Shown here: piece by piece, positions 29,161 to 29,646 of the stretch | Position numbering within the stretch: position 1 is the stretch's first letter | Layout: each line of letters opens with the position of its first letter | Virus record (IMG/VR): IMGVR_UViG_3300033571_010801 | Location: 1-29,646 of that record | Direction: 5' to 3' (one strand) | Length of the DNA stretch: 29,646 nucleotides | DNA from: a virus | Notes under the pieces: generated by a model | Databases searched by the model: none | Told to the model about the DNA's origin: nothing | The model's input: only the letters and a program-made list of their open reading frames with translations | Program-made: the position numbers and the translations under genes

Positions 29161-29646
29161 ATGGCAAAGACTCGCGGATCGAACGCTGGGCAGAGTGCCG
29201 CAGCACAGCCCACAGTCTCCCAGGCTGAGGCGGCAGCGGCTCAGGGCGACCAGACGTTCGCTGGCCTCAAGCTGGAAGATCTTCGCCGCGGGGTTCCGCA
29301 AGAGCTGCATCCGTACCTCGCAGACGCCGACGGGGTGCAGCGGCTGCTCGGCATGGGCGGGATGAGCGCCAAGCAGCAGAAGAAGATCCTGAACGCCAAG
29401 GATGCCGACGGCAACCCGACAGGCGGCGAGGATGTGCTGGCGTTCTTCACTGATCCAGATGTGCTGAACAAGCTCGCTTCTCGAATCTCTGCGGCAACCG
29501 GCAACACTGGGCCGCAGGCGTCGTCTGCCGTTCCCGGCCCGTCGCAGGCAGCTCAGGCCGCTCAGCAGGGTGGCTCGGCTCAAGCCGGCCCGCAGCCATC
29601 CGCTGCCGTTCCCGGCCCCTCACAGGCAGCTCAAGCAGCTCAGCAG
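29161..29646 (+). CDS. Hypothetical Q/A-rich protein, cut by window edge
   Basis: ATG 29161 follows AGGAGAAGG and the frame stays open for 162 codons to the last base. It begins MAKTRGSNAGQSAAAQPTVS and has a folded-looking middle (QELHPYLADADGVQRLLGMG, VLAFFTDPDVLNKLASRISA). The visible end is a Pro/Gln/Ala repeat (units at 29524 and 29602). The repeat suggests a disordered linker. Role unknown; partial. Confidence 0.65.
   Translation, partial: MAKTRGSNAGQSAAAQPTVSQAEAAAAQGDQTFAGLKLEDLRRGVPQELHPYLADADGVQRLLGMGGMSAKQQKKILNAKDADGNPTGGEDVLAFFTDPDVLNKLASRISAATGNTGPQASSAVPGPSQAAQAAQQGGSAQAGPQPSAAVPGPSQAAQAAQQ
29524..29646 (+). repeat. In-frame coding repeat, 78-nt period
   Basis: Two units, encoding SAVPGPSQAAQAAQQ (29524-29568) and AAVPGPSQAAQAAQQ (29602-29646), stand 78 nt apart with a GGSAQAGPQPS linker. 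Their codons differ (for example CCG TCG CAG against CCC TCA CAG), so the peptide rather than the DNA appears conserved. The window ends exactly at the second unit, so more units may follow. Confidence 0.85.

Overview
The window is a GC-rich (about 60% by eye) piece of a double-stranded DNA tailed-phage genome. It has two divergent gene blocks around a non-coding control region at about 5.84-6.34 kb. The right block is a virion assembly cassette: scaffold-like, capsid, cement-like, terminase, portal, connector and giant tail protein. The tail-tube-A/B-like pair suggests a podovirus-like particle. The host cannot be named from sequence alone. GC content, strong Shine-Dalgarno sites and TTGTCCAC-type motifs fit a high-GC bacterium. 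No integrase, repressor, RNA polymerase, DNA polymerase or lysis enzyme is visible. Both edges cut genes.

Left block (1-5840, minus strand): a leftward operon of about 17 mostly small genes (29-297 aa). Only two fall in families I recognise, a DUF932 protein and a GP88-like protein. Most junctions are stop/start overlaps (TGATG or ATGA). Every junction with a real gap carries a copy of one 16-base element, TGACCCCGCGACATAG (sense of the operon). There are 12 copies, all in the same orientation. Seven supply the TGA stop codon of the gene before, and three lie in tandem at the head of the operon. This is the most striking feature of the window. Its shape fits a phage RNA polymerase promoter, a stoperator-like operator or an RNA signal.

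Control region (5841-6341): three element copies with adjoining dyads, then long G tracts, an AT-rich palindrome, and a cluster of six TGTCCA sites resembling the DnaA boxes of high-GC bacteria. It is a candidate regulatory region and/or origin. In the operon just leftward, between two element copies, lies a 47-nt tRNA-like fold with a canonical T-arm.

Right block (6342-29646, plus strand): two small genes, a tRNA-Thr(UGU), several small ORFs (including a 17-aa peptide and a Cys-rich 53-aa protein behind a sequestered ribosome site), a one-TM protein and a 602-aa unknown. These are followed by scaffold-like, capsid and cement-like genes, a hairpin, then a putative small terminase, large terminase, SH3-like small protein, portal, HNH endonuclease, unknown, tail-tube-A-like connector, 1943-aa tail protein and further unknown, probably structural genes. 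The capsid genes come before the terminase, the reverse of the usual order. Two upstream genes run over 200 nt into the next gene in another frame. The window ends inside a Q/A/P-rich coding repeat.
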